Source: Streblospio benedicti (taxonomy: Eukaryota > Annelida > Polychaeta > Spionida > Spionidae). Taken from it: DNA of 64,000 nucleotides. Shown here piece by piece: positions 1-11,395 of the stretch. The notes below the pieces were generated by a model. That model was not told the DNA's origin, searched no databases, and saw only the letters and a list, made by a program, of their open reading frames with translations. Both the position numbers and the translations under genes were made by a program. The stretch lies in contig CM032662.1 in NCBI GenBank assembly GCA_019095985.1, forward strand, positions 17,242,859 through 17,306,858, given 5' to 3'. Positions within the stretch are counted from its first letter, which is position 1. Every line of letters starts with the position of its first letter.

Positions 1-45
1 ACAACGCTATCAAGTGGCCCTGGCGGGACTCGAACTCACGAAACA
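1..45 (-). repeat. tRNA-derived SINE tail (fragment)
   Basis: Read on the minus strand this begins with a Pol III B-box-like stretch (GAGTTCGAGTCCC) followed by a CCAGGGCCACTTGATA tail. The same tail appears, more diverged, at the right edge of the window (63870-63965) and the CCACTTGATA end recurs at 48063. This suggests a SINE family with a tRNA-like head. The head lies outside the window. Confidence 0.45.
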
Positions 46-521
46 TTTTTTATGCAAAACGAATATTTGTCTAATTGATAGTCCACACTTTTAACCAGAT
101 ATAAAAATTCTGTGATTCTATCTTCTATCATGCATCTTCTAGTGTACACCAGAAATGGATTATGCTAATCGTCTCATCAGTGGCTACAGTCTATACTTTC
201 CGTGTTGCTAACTTCTTGCATTACTTGAGTTGCTACCATTGCTCTATGGCATATATATTGAATAATCACTGTTGTGTCTGTATTTAAATTAATAAATCAT
301 CTGAATGGATGCAGGGCAGGAGAATCGGGATTGAAGCATGTGCTGGTCCAAAAATTAAAAAAAAAACAACAGTTGAACCTCATTCAATTTACACCAAGCA
401 GCGGAGTGTACGCCACCAGCAGATTGCGTATGACTGAAAGGAAACCTGTTGTACATTCACTTTCCCCTTTACTTCAAACCCGGATATGGCATTATCAAGG
501 AATAAAGCACCACCCAATATT

Positions 522-648
522 ATGGCATGCATGGCGCACCCTCTCTTCAAATACGTCTGCCTTTTCGCCATCTTTGCCGTGTGCGTCACGTACAACGAAG
601 TGACGTCACGCTCAGGATGGGCCTCAATGTGGCAGCGTCGACTAGACC
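522..648 (+). CDS. orphan first-exon candidate: signal peptide or signal anchor
   Basis: An ATG at 522 (a second in-frame ATG at 531) opens about 42 codons ending at a consensus donor, C|GTAAGT at 649. The peptide has a hydrophobic core (VCLFAIFAVCV) after a basic residue and then a polar stretch (TYNEVTSRSGWASMW), so it looks like a signal peptide or type II anchor followed by a short mature segment. Codons are GC-rich at third positions, like the confirmed exons in this window and unlike the flanks. The exon ends in phase 1. No following exon is obvious nearby; the next phase-compatible real exon on this strand is the LamG exon at 30543. I infer a first exon of a secreted or Golgi protein; it could also be chance. 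Confidence 0.35.
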
Positions 649-774
649 GTAAGTAATCCTTGTGTACTGATCTCCAGTGTGTGACACGAGCATTATGCTT
701 TAGTTGTAGAGGTCAAGCCTGGGGTGCCCATTAGAAAAGATGTGAAATAATCCAGTAGGCCTTGTAAAGGTAGT

Positions 775-868
775 TGGGAAGATCGTGGAATCGAACTCAC
801 AGTCTACCGTCATTCAGACCAGTCATTTGTCATGGGCGGACGCTCTAGCCACTGAGCTATTCTCCCTT
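775..868 (-). repeat. tRNA-derived SINE or tRNA pseudogene
   Basis: On the minus strand there is a near-perfect A box (TAGCTCAGTGGCTAGAGCG) and, about 45 bases on, a B box (GAGTTCGATTCC). The ends GGGAGAAT and ATCTTCCC can pair as an acceptor stem. The space between the boxes is longer than in a normal tRNA and holds no clean anticodon arm, so this is a tRNA-derived element, not a working gene. Confidence 0.6.
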
Positions 869-1055
869 GACGAAGTACACACACTTCAGCTTTGAACTAG
901 CTTTGAACAGCTTTGATCCTGTATGGTGACAATCGCTGGATCTGCTTGTGGTAGAATGTGTTTATAGAGTACGCAATACTTTCTTTCGAGTTATCTACTC
1001 TGCTAGCTCTGGAATATTTTATAATTCTATACACGCATAGAAGGTTTTGATATGG

Positions 1056-1262
1056 TACTGTATAGACTATTTCGTGGCTACCACATTTTTCGATTTTCAT
1101 CAATATATTATTTTGTGACTACTTAATTTTGCGATTTTGGTCCATCCTAGACTTACTTTACATAGGCAAATAATGTTTGCTGACTATTTTAGTTTACATT
1201 TTTGCACCTACCCACGAAATTCGCAAATTTAATCAGGCACAGACATTTCTAGTTTTACAGTA
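1056..1262 (-). mobile_element. TA-flanked MITE, family A, copy 1
   Basis: Ends are TACTGTATAGACTATTTCG on one side and CTAGTTTTACAGTA on the other, imperfect terminal inverted repeats starting and ending in TA. The body carries TTTTTGCACCTACCCACGAA, which recurs in inverse orientation in the copies at 46063-46251 and 55867-56076. The length of about 200 bp, the TIRs and the TA ends fit a Tc1/mariner-type MITE. Confidence 0.6.
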
Positions 1263-1414
1263 TTTTTCATGATACTGTTAATACAACATTTAAACCTGAT
1301 ATTGTTATCATTGGCCCCTGTTATTGTAACATAAAATACTAAAAATACAAACCATTGCATTAGTACCATATTCTTCTATCATAAAAATGTGAGTTCTTTT
1401 AAAGAACTATCCAG

Positions 1415-1680
1415 GCGGGATTTATGAAGAGGGAGGCATATACCACCGCTTGATCTCAAAATCCCAATAAATTAATGTTACAAATCTCAATGCAAAAGCC
1501 CTTTTCTCAAATCTCAATCAATTGATCTCAATGAATTGAAAGGTCAACTCTCAATTCTCAATGAATTGAAAACCCAAATCTCAACTCTCACTAAATTGTA
1601 TATACCGCCCTCACCAATGGCTACAACGCTATGACTGATTCTGTTTCAATGTATATACCGCCCTCTATGAAGACGGACTC
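1415..1680. repeat. simple-repeat-like patch with CTCAATGAATTGA motifs
   Basis: The patch is made of degenerate repeats of AATCTCAATnAATTGA with two direct copies of TGTATATACCGCCCTC (near 1595 and 1655). There is no coding signal. It resembles in style the dispersed low-complexity patches at 8105-8185, 26260-26470 and 56545-56710. Confidence 0.4.
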
Positions 1681-1894
1681 AACTACGTTGAATTATTTAC
1701 CATCATAGGTAGTTTATAAATATTGTAGTGTAACTAAACCAACATAAGTATGCACATGCATGCAGACATTTACTAGGACAATTATAAGTGCACATGTCAA
1801 AGTAGGCGTTATAAATATATAATGATTGAAAGAAGAGTTCCAAATGAACTTATGCATGTGGGAATGATGATACAGTAAATATTCTGGTTTCTCA

Positions 1895-2055
1895 CTTTTG
1901 TCTGGCAAGCCCCGGCCACTGTATTGACATAGCTGAAGAGACATCTTCCATTTTTATATATCAAGTGGCCCGTCGTGAGACCAGAATGATATAGTAAAAA
2001 TGGAAGATGTCTCTTCAGCTATGTCAATACAGTGGCAGGAGCTTGCTTGACAGAA
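1895..2055. repeat. inverted repeat of a dispersed element
   Basis: GCCACTGTATTGACATAGCT at about 1915 is repeated in reverse complement at about 2015-2035 together with the adjacent AGAGACATCTTCCATTTTT, giving arms of roughly 50 bp around a short spacer. One arm, with the flank AGGAGCTTGCTTG, recurs at 48080-48135 and in part at 18160-18200 and 2205-2290, so this is a dispersed MITE or SINE-like family. Confidence 0.55.
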
Positions 2056-2383
2056 AAGTGAGAATAAAATTGAATTCACAAGCAAGACTTGGGAAAAAAT
2101 ATATACAGTTATTCGTAAATAATAAAAATGGAAGGCCACGGGTCGGTTAATTACAAAGGTTCACGGCCCCAATCGTTTGTAAAGGCTCTTCAATAAATGT
2201 TTCTATGTCAATACAGTGGCAACTATTTTTATATTAAAGAGCTAGGTACTTGCTTTTTGGACAGAAAAAATCAATATGTGAGAATAAAATTGACCATTTA
2301 CTGGTCAATTGCAAGAACTTGGGATTGAAAATGATGATGGTTAAAAAATGATATACATTTATTCGTATCTTTCCCAAAGTAAT

Positions 2384-3035
2384 AACAGGGTATGAAATAG
2401 AGCCGGCCCGTGGCGCCGGCTGATCACGGCCCGGGTCGGTTAATTACAAAGGTTCACGGCCCGGCGTGCCGGCAACGTTTTTGAAGCAGCATACTGCTCG
2501 ATATTTCCGAGATTTCCTTGTTTCATGCACCGACCATCGCGCCTGTCAATCAAATGGGGTTGGTAAAACACACTATAGCGAACAGCTGCGGTTATAACGG
2601 TTACTAAGGTAAGATGTGAAGTAATTAGGGACTATTAGCGAAAAATCGTTTGTAAATCAATATACTTTATTAAGTGTATCATGTTGTGGTTCATCTATCG
2701 ACTTTTAGCGTATATAAACATCTCAACGTGCGTTTAGACTGTCATTTGCGACCCTGTAGCTTGGTCAATCAATATCTTTGGCCCAGGATTGATTATTACG
2801 TATATCTCCACGGGACCGCACACGTTTACCATCGGCTCCCGTTATTGATATCCAATGATGATGTAGGACAAGTTTTGCATTGAAATATTTGATACATATG
2901 TTTTGTATATACACAAAATTAAATGAGTAAAAAAACATAGTTTTACAGTATTTTTGAATCTGCAAAAAATTCTGGGCCGGCCACTTTTCAGAGTGGCCAG
3001 CCTAGTGCGGAGGGAGCAAATTTTCATACCCTGTC
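2384..3035. mobile_element. small inverted-repeat element (MITE-like)
   Basis: The left end ACAGGGTATGAAA and right end TTTCATACCCTGT are inverted repeats; further in, both sides are GC-rich (GAGCCGGCCCG and GGGCCGGCCAC). The core segment CGGGTCGGTTAATTACAAAG is also present at 2138-2157 in a shorter, internally deleted copy. There is no convincing coding potential, so I read it as a non-autonomous DNA element of about 650 bp. Confidence 0.5.
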
Positions 3036-3465
3036 ATACTGTATATAAGGTTAGTAAGGTACTATTAATATGATTTACAAAGGGTTAATATACAGTTACT
3101 TGTACAAGTAATGAGCAGTAATGTATTGGATTATAACTAGTAGTTGATGGCTATGCTATATAGCGGGCTGTTTTTTCTCCTACACAAATTTTTTGCGTGT
3201 GTTTTTTTTTAAATTAATCTCGTGTTAGATAGTGTCGTATTTGCTCAAGTCAAGGTTGAGCAAGCAGACCTATTTTAAATTAGGTTATATTTTGTTTTGT
3301 TGTTTTTTTTATTCTCTATGTTTTCACATTTTATTCTTTAAGGTTGAGCTCAATATTACATTCTTAGGTCATGATCGCAACATTTATGTTTTCATTGGTT
3401 CGTTCTAGATGCAGAAGCATAGTGTATGTGTGCAAATTAACACTTAGGAATCTAAAGGCTTTAAT

Positions 3466-4207
3466 ATGGATTCGCATTATTTAAGTGTGGTTTCCTTAAA
3501 TGTAAGAGGCATGAATGATAATGTAAAGCGTAAATCCCTGTTTGCATGGTTTAGGAAAAAGAAATATGACATAGTATTCTTACAAGAAACTCATAGTTCT
3601 GAACAATGTGAGGAGATATGAAAGCAAGATTGGAAAGGTGATATATTTATGTCCCATTGAGACGCAAACAGTAGGGGTTGTATGATAATGCTCAAAGAGG
3701 GGTTGGATAGGAAGGTGAATTGTGTAAAATCAGATACGGAAGGGCGTTATAGGATTATTAATATTGAGCTAGATAGTGAAAATGTTATTCTAACTTGTGT
3801 TTATGCACCCAATACAGAGAATGAGCAGGTTCGCTTTATGAAAGTATTAGGGGACATATTTCACGCTGAACAACTTAACATAAATAATAGATTTATAATA
3901 GGTGGGGACTGGAATATTGTTCGAAATCACGAAATGGACAAATCTGGGGGGATATACAATATAAAAGATAAATCCATGCAGCAAATGGATTGTCTCCTTA
4001 ATGCTTATGATCTAAATGACACTTGGCGAATAAAAAATCCAAAATTGAAAAGATTTACTTGGCGTCAGAAAAATCCGTTAATACAATGTAAACTGGATTA
4101 TTTTCTATTATCTGATAATATTTTTGATAACATAGTCGATGTTGATATTATACCCTCAGTACATTCTGACCATTCTGCCATTACCTTAAAATATGCAGTT
4201 ATCCCAG
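3466..4207 (+). mobile_element. Tx1/L1-like LINE, copy A: 5' part of ORF2 (endonuclease)
   Basis: An ATG at 3466 opens the apurinic-endonuclease-like domain of a LINE ORF2: LNVRGMN at the start, FLQETH, IIGGDWN and SVHSDHSAITL are the family's catalytic blocks. It is a close match to copy B at 36132, so both are young. Two in-frame stops (near 3619 and 3658) break the first 70 codons. LINE sequence stops at about 4207, where it meets an unrelated repeat; the reverse transcriptase is missing. Some of the T-rich DNA from about 3170 to 3465 is probably the 5' UTR. Confidence 0.85.
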
Positions 4208-4690
4208 TTTGGTGCTTTCGCATAAAAACGAAATACCAGGTATGTGAAAAAATGTTGGCAAAGTCTGGGGCCCCATATTAATGTGTACATATTAAGGGGC
4301 CCTCCCTTGTTATTTGAGGCTTTGGTTGATTAACATATTTCACATAACTTCGGGCCCCTGAATATATATATACTTGGGTCTTCTTCTGTTTTTGTGCTTT
4401 TGCATAAAAGTACAAGGAAAAATGTTGACTAAATCTGGGGCCCCATAATAACTTTATTATGGTTCCTTATTATTAGAGGCTTTCACGTCAAAAAGTTTGC
4501 CAAAATCTGGGGGCCCTATATGCTGGGGGCTCCTGGCTGCAGCTCGCTCAGCCCCCCCTTTAATCGGGTACTGTGATGCCCTCTGTAAGTAGTAGCTTTC
4601 CTTACAAAAACTGGGGTTAAATTCCAGCTTTTTTATTTTGTTTTGGACAGAACACTAAAGGTTTAATACTAAAAGACAAAAAGAGGTCAC
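4208..4690 (+). repeat. short direct repeats with GGGGCCCC cores; no gene
   Basis: Three copies of a motif close to AAATCTGGGGCCCCATA occur near 4260, 4432 and 4503; the first two are each preceded by a related GTGCTTTTGCATAAAA stretch. This is a short dispersed or tandem repeat that abuts LINE copy A. I see no gene in it. Confidence 0.5.
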
Positions 4691-4699
4691 TACAAGCAC

Positions 4700-7395
4700 T
4701 TGAGCTTCCCGATACAACCATTTGATTGCAAAGAAAGAAAAAGTCCTCCAGCGATAGTTCCTTTGCCATCATCTGGTGATGAGATAGCAGCTTCTGCTGT
4801 TTCTGAAGAACACAATAGAGCTTGGATAGTTGTAAGGTACTTCAATAACGTGGTGGAAGCAATACCTTCATGGACTGGCTTTAACATAATGACGAGTAAC
4901 AATCAGCAAATCGTTAGAGATGAAGTTAGATATTTTCCCACCAGTGATGCTCCAGCAACCGAGATGTCTACCGCGTTCAATATATTGACAGAATCAGAGC
5001 GCATAATGGATGTCCTACACCTGGTAAGGATTGTAATCGTTTTTGACCAAGCACTCTATGCTAAAGCCGCAGAGCTTGTGTGGCAAAATGACAGATTGCT
5101 TTCAAAACTTGTATTGCGTATGGGAATGTTCCATGCTTTTTGTAATCTACTCTCTATCATAGGAAACGATTTTGCGATGCTGGACTGCGAGATTTGGGAG
5201 TAGAATCAGGAATCATTGCTGAAGGATCAATCATGAGTGTACTGGAGGGGAAGCAATACAACATGAGGGGTACGTTGCCATAAGATATGCTATGAAGCCT
5301 CGCGAGAAGGAAACTGGCATTTACATATGTATGCAGTCAGGGAAATGATCCCTTGGTCCTTTGCCTATGACAAGCAAAATTATGCCAGGTACCTCTCCAT
5401 TAACCATGCACGGATGACCTATTTACCAGAAAACCAACCTGATATTTACCAACACGTGCTCAACGGTGGTTTTTCGGTTCATTTATCCTCAACGAATGCG
5501 TATGGAAGAGTACCAGTCGATCAAACTGTTGAAGAGACCATCAATAGAGACACACAGACTGCTGGAGGCACTAAAGGATTTAGTGTAACTCCAGGAGCAC
5601 TGTGCAAGTATTATCTAAATTCAGATCATAGAAGCATGTGTCTTACACAGTTGAGAAAAATCATTGATCTCAATGAAAAGAGCGAGTCACCCTGATTTAG
5701 GAAAAAGCCGGATGAAAAAAGATGAGGCTGATGTTACAGCAGTTGTTGATATGCTTGAAAACAATTGGACTAACCCTTTCCAACCAAATACAAGTATGAT
5801 TAGTATTTCTACAGAACGAGAAGCCACAAATGAAGTGATGAACGACTTGCTAGATGCGCAGAATCGTGGAAAAGATGCACATCAGGAGGTTATTGAGAAT
5901 AGACTTAGTATGGGCACTTCATTCTTTGATTCCCCCCCCCCCCCCTTTGTAAGTTAAAGCTCAAAACCTTTAGATCAATGCAAGCTAAAACACAAACACA
6001 AGCAAAAATCAGCAATAAAAATGTTGTACTTAAAGCAGATCACACGCTTTTTTCACGAATGCTTCTTATTGCTGCTAATCGAAAGCTGTCCCATTACCTT
6101 TCGCCTTAGCAAATTGTGATGGTTCATTGAAAAAGACCATCAAATCAGCATTAGCACACAAATTGATATCAAAAGTCACATCAAATCAAAACTCCTGCGA
6201 GCCATCTGCAGTGATAATTGATGGCATGGCTTTGATCCAAAAAGTAAATGGAGAAAACCAGACATTTAGTGACATATCAAAAAATGTGCTTTGTACAGCT
6301 TTACTGAGTCATTCAACGAGCACCCGTGTGTATATTGTGTTTTATATTTATAAAACACCTTCTATCAAGCAGTCAGAGAGAAATGTTCAAAATGCTAATA
6401 GAGGGATTTCATTCTCTTCCATATCCGCAGGACATAGGATAAATGATTGGCGAGGTCTATTGTTCTGCTAGCAAGAAAAACCTGACTCAGTTTTTTGCAC
6501 AAGATTGGAAACAGAGACGAGACATAATTGGTGACAGAGTCGTATATGTTACCTCTGGGGAGAACTGCATAAGAATAGAAGAACATTCCATTGCAATGGA
6601 TGGTGCCCTTGAATGCACTCATGAAGAAGCTGATATGTGGATGTTGCTCCATGTAAAGCATGCTATTGAAGCCGGATTCAAAACTGTCACCATTGTAGCA
6701 GATGACACAGATGTCCTTTTAATTTTCCTTGCCTTTGCAAGTGAACTCCATGTAGATATACTTATGAGGTGTGGCACAAAGAACAGGACACGACTGATAA
6801 ACGTTAAGTCTGTAGCCGAAACAATTGGTCAGTGTTTGCAAATCCTTGATTGGCTATCATGCATTCAGTGGATGTGATTCTGTCTATGCATTTGCTGGTC
6901 TTGGGAAAAACAAAGGGTTTAACATGCTTCTAAAGAGTGAGCAATTTCAATTGACATTTACAAGGCTTGGTGAAAATTGGGAACTCACAGAAAGCTTATG
7001 CTCAGAACTAGAACAATTCACATGCAAGCTGTATGCTGCTAGAACATCCATTGCTTCGGTAAATGAACTTTGACATTTTATGTGGATAGCAAAGAAAGGT
7101 ATGGTGGAGTGTGGACAGCTACCACCTTGTGAATCTACCCTCCGTCAGCACTGTTTTCGTGCAAATTATCAAAGTGCTATATGGAGAAGGAGCCTTGTTG
7201 AGAAACCAACAATACCTTGTCCGGACGGCCATGGGTGGAAACTACTGGAAAATAGAGAATTGGACATTGAGTGGATTGTTGATGAGCCCACACCTCAATC
7301 AATACTTACATTTTTGTCCTGCAAATGTAGGAAATCTTGTAAATTAAAAATCATGCCCATGTTTATCAAATGGGCTAAAATGCACTGCTGAATGT
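4700..7395 (+). pseudogene. decayed PIN/FEN-like nuclease-CXC family gene (multi-copy invertebrate family)
   Basis: A run of collinear coding blocks on one strand. The central block carries acidic nuclease-type motifs: IIDGMALIQK, then ALECTHEEADMWMLLH, then VTIVADDTDVLLIF, which match the PIN/FEN-type pattern of clustered acids. Next come YHAFSGCDSVYAFAGLGKNK and TSIASVNEL, a signature I recall from a large family of uncharacterised invertebrate proteins that is often present in many copies. The end, FLSCKCRKSCK, looks like the start of a tesmin/TSO1-type CXC cysteine cluster. The upstream block (4700-5960) is the N-terminal part of the same family. The gene is broken by several interruptions and cannot be functional. 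Whether the family is a transposon gene or a host family is not settled by this sequence. Confidence 0.6.
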
Positions 7396-7969
7396 AGTCT
7401 TCAAACATGTGCAAATATGGTTGAAGACGATGAATTGAACTCACAGGATAGTAAAAATGAAGAGAGTGATAATGAATTTTAATTATAAAGGTCATTCAAA
7501 TCATTTACGTATGGTTAATATCAATAACCATGTAATTTGAAAATATTATCATTGTTTTTTTTTATCACCAAATGATACTTTCATATTTGTGCTTTTGTTT
7601 TGGTAATAGAATTTGAATGTGTCGTGTTCAATATTGAACTCAATCTTCTTGTTTGATTGTTATTTGTTTTGTGCTAAAGATGATTTATTTAATGATGCAC
7701 TTTTTTCAAATGAATACATGTATAGACTAACAGTTACAGGAATCAGGATTACATATTTGAATGACAGTGACATTTTAAAAACTATATACAGATGTTTCTG
7801 TCTATTAATGAACAATGATTGATATGTCGTATATGTTGTAGTTATAATTATATAATATACATTTACATATAGAGCTATATACAATATTTATATATAATAT
7901 ATTAGTAAAATTTATTGCAAGTGGACTCTGTGTATTTTATAAACGCTTCAAAATGAATAGATCTAACGT

Positions 7970-8592
7970 TACTTGACATGGGAAGTCGGTGAAAGAATTG
8001 CAAGAATATTTTAAGAAAAGAGGTGACGTGTCATACACAAAAGAAGTAAAACTTGGATCAGTTGAATTATGTCATCAGGCTTCTAGCCTAGGAACTGAGA
8101 GGAGGAAATATACCTATTTTGAGATGTGAGAATGGCCCTTGATTCTTTATGAGAAATGAGAATGGGGGTCAGTTTTCTTTGAAAATATCCGTATGGTATG
8201 ATTGAAGACCGTGGTGAAATATTAGAAGAAAAAAATCTTTTTATTGGAGACAGAACATATCCTAGTCCAACAACATTGAAGGATTATACTGACAATATAG
8301 CCATTATACCTTTAGTTTCTATGTTCTCGAGATTTGACTTCTTTTGATGACTATGATCATGCAATCTTTAGACAATATAATAAAATGGAAGGACATACAA
8401 TGGCCATTGATGGTTATGTTTTCAAAATATGTTTCCAAAATTTTGATGAGATCAAATATTTTGCTATAAGAAGCAAAGTTAAACCCATTAAATTGGTCTA
8501 CTACCATGCATGGAAGAGGGAAAAATTCATTCTGCATGTACTTGTAAAGGAGGGTAATACTGGCATTTTGTGTCACAGTAAGTTTAAATTGT
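7970..8592 (+). pseudogene. decayed SAP/SWIM-YqaJ-like family gene fragment
   Basis: The first part reads SVKELQEYFKKRG, typical of the SAP-like N-terminus seen in invertebrate proteins that carry a SWIM zinc finger and a YqaJ-type nuclease. The second part (8190-8590) reads DGYVFKICFQN, then YFAIRSKVKPIK and then ILHVLVKEG, the pattern that precedes the SWIM cysteines in that family; the SWIM and nuclease parts are absent. An unrelated low-complexity repeat (about 8105-8185, also at 56545) separates the two blocks. It is a broken remnant. It lies some 500 bp after the PIN/FEN-CXC remnant on the same strand. Confidence 0.45.
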
Positions 8593-8639
8593 GTGACTTT
8601 ATATGTATAATACCCATATGTAACATATAATAATGATAT

Positions 8640-9855
8640 CCAACATCAATCCTCTTAACAAGGCAGTCTAAGTCTTACATTACTGAAGACAGTCTTCTGT
8701 GAAGTCTAAAGATTAGCATTAGGCTTTGTGAATAGCATTTATTACAATTAGTGTCTACTGATGAATATAAAACAACTACTAGACTATAAATCATACACAG
8801 CAACTTAGGTATCCATCTATCTAGTATTCCATAATAAAGTTCCTTAAACCTTATTTCTCACTAGAAAATACTAAAAATCATAACAAAATATGGCCAAATA
8901 TCCATGCAACTACAGATTGTTTGTTACTGCAACGACGTATTGATTTTTGCTTGTGCTATTTATAATAACCCTGGAATAGAACTATTCAATTTTCAATTTT
9001 CTTTAGTGAAGTCGCTCATTTGACATGGTTATCATTGATTTTAAGGACAGCTAAAATCATAACATCAGAAACATAGAAACATGATTTTATGAGTAGATAT
9101 AAGAATTTAGCTAACTTTATGGCAGCCATCTTGGATTTTTTAAAGCCATTATATCTGACATATGGTAACATTATTACAAAATAATATAGATGAACTATTC
9201 TGACCAATACAACTGAAAAAAGGCAATAAACTTCATACTAAGGGGTCATATGTCAGATTTGTGATTTTTTCAGTCAAACGTCATTTAGGGGTAGGGGAGA
9301 CGCATTTTTGCTAGATAGCACACTACATGAAAAATAATGAAGGTAATTACATTTCGCTTTCAGGAATATTAAATCGAGTATATGTAGACACTTTCTGCTG
9401 ATTATCAACAGAATCTACTTATTAGTTTTGAAAATATACTCCAAGAAAATGATGTTATTTTTCAAATCCTATGCAATTTTGGCCCAAGATCTCAAAATTA
9501 ACAGGAGTTTTTCATTTATGTGATATTTCTTGGCAACTTTACCTTATTAGACATTCTAAGATACCTATTCTGAATATATATGAACAATCATTTGCATGTC
9601 TAATGAATTAAAAAGCCATGTAACAGCCGATTTATGATTTGATAGATATTTTTTCTGAACTCGGGGGTACATTATGTTCAAAGTCGATTTTCAGTAATAA
9701 AGCTACCACGTACGGATGGCCATCATATACCATTGTATAGCACAAAGAATGGGGTTTCAGAAAATCATAATATCATTTGTTCACCTAATTTGGTACCAAT
9801 TTGTCAAAAATGGCGTCCTGGCCTACCGCCTAATTTCTCCATAGTCGACTGTAGG
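8640..9855. other. AT-rich repeat-like DNA, no gene seen
   Basis: No plausible exon. It contains a GGCAGCCATCTTGGATTTTT stretch (about 9120) whose reverse complement has a counterpart near 46795 (TCCAAGATGGCCGCCA), so at least part of it is a dispersed repeat. Confidence 0.35.
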
Positions 9856-10495
9856 ATTTGAGCACGAGATTGGAGGGTCAATCTTGGAATTTTGCACGGT
9901 GATGTGTGATTGACACGAACGCAGTTCGTGTCAATCACACATCACCGTGCAAAATTCTAAGATTGACCCTCCAATCTCGTGCTCAAATACCATTCTATCA
10001 TGACTAAAATGACTAAAATCCACACTAAATGAGTGTATGATTCGTTTTTATTTTAAAATAAATCATATCATAACATTCTCATTGCCATTATAACCATCTG
10101 ACTCAGCGGCTGTTATTCAGTTAAAACCTTTGAATATTTAGCATAGTTTCGAAATTATCCACTATAAAAACATTTGTGAATGATAAAGGACGAATATGCG
10201 ATTGATTTGACACCAAGAAATAACAAATCCAGCAACTATAAATTTGTCAAATATTAGGTAGAAGTCGGAACTTGAAGATGTGTAAATGTTTACAGTGCTA
10301 ATTTCCGCGCATGCGCGTTACAGCCCTTAGCAGCGTGCATATCGTATAATTGGCCATTCGGCAATCCTCGTATGTTTCCGCTACTCTCACAACAGCTCCG
10401 AAACATTCCGAGTAGATCCGAGTGATAATTGACTCGCCTGCTCGACCAATCAGCGTGGGTTATTGGCAGAGATTTTTGCCCGGAATGATAGAATG
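9856..10495. mobile_element. foldback element with hairpin head (family B, copy 1)
   Basis: 9856-9988 is a nearly perfect inverted repeat: ATTTGAGCACGAGATTGGAG at the left is mirrored at the right, with a palindromic centre at GAACGCAGTTC and arms of about 64 bp. It is followed by ACCATTCTATCATGACTAAA, and GGAATGATAGAATGG at 10481-10495 is the inverted counterpart. Both the hairpin-adjacent segment and the tail (CAATCAGCGTGGGTTATTGG) recur at 30752-31243, which defines a family. Confidence 0.7.
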
Positions 10496-10706
10496 GGCAA
10501 TAGCTAGTGCCCTCTAAAAGTGGGTCACACTTTCGGCTATCTATTCAAATAAGTAAATCAATATGTAACCATATTTGGCCATCTGTACACTTACTTATTG
10601 TATGCCAATGCTAAAGAATTGTGTGCACGTTGGATTTTCTGCAAAATTTACTTGCGAATAAAGCGTAGATGATTGAGACAAGAAAAAAAATTGCTTACTG
10701 TTTACC

Positions 10707-11395
10707 ATGAGCACTTGCATCATACAAGGCTTATACAGTGAGACCTACAATAAAGGATTCTTTTCTACTAGAATGTTTACATATATAAGAGACAGAGTAA
10801 ACAACAGAATTTTTCAACTGCACCAATTGCCAACTATTTTACATATTAATGATCTAGGTACCTTGCTCTTTCTTTCTAACTACTTTTGGGCGCCATAGGC
10901 TGAGTATTTACTACCTAAAATCAACATGTTTCCATCACACCATTCTTTCTGATCAAAGTGCTACTTGTGGGAAAGATGGCAGCCGCCAGAAATCTGCACC
11001 AAATGAATTACTGGTCATTGATTGGTTGATAACCAAGCATTTTCAATCCTCACTGGGAGTTCTGGGAGAGTTCTGTCCTATCAACCAATCAATGACCAGT
11101 AATTCATTTGGTGCAGATTTCTGGCTGCCATCTTTCCCACAAGTAGCACTTTGATCAGAAAGAATGGTGTGATGGAAACATGCTGATTTTAGGTAGTAAA
11201 TACTCAGCCTATGGCGCCCAAAAGTAGTTAGAAAGAAAGAGCAAGGTACCTAGATCATCAATATGTAAAATAGTTGGCAATTGGTGCAGTTGAAAAAATC
11301 TGTTGGTTACTCTGTCTCTTATATATGTAGACATTCTAGTAGAAAAGATTATTATAGATCTCACTGTATAAGCCTTGTATGATGCAAGTGCTCAT
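10707..11395. repeat. giant hairpin: two ~320-bp inverted arms, ~47-bp loop
   Basis: Left arm 10707-11031 and right arm 11079-11395 are reverse complements with only scattered mismatches, for example ATGAGCACTTGCATCATACA against TGTATGATGCAAGTGCTCAT, and TGACCAGTAATTCATTTGG against its opposite. The same 60-odd-codon reading frame (beginning MSTCIIQGLY) is present in both arms, but the repeat is reason enough for that. It could be a foldback transposon or the source of a long hairpin RNA. Confidence 0.85.
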
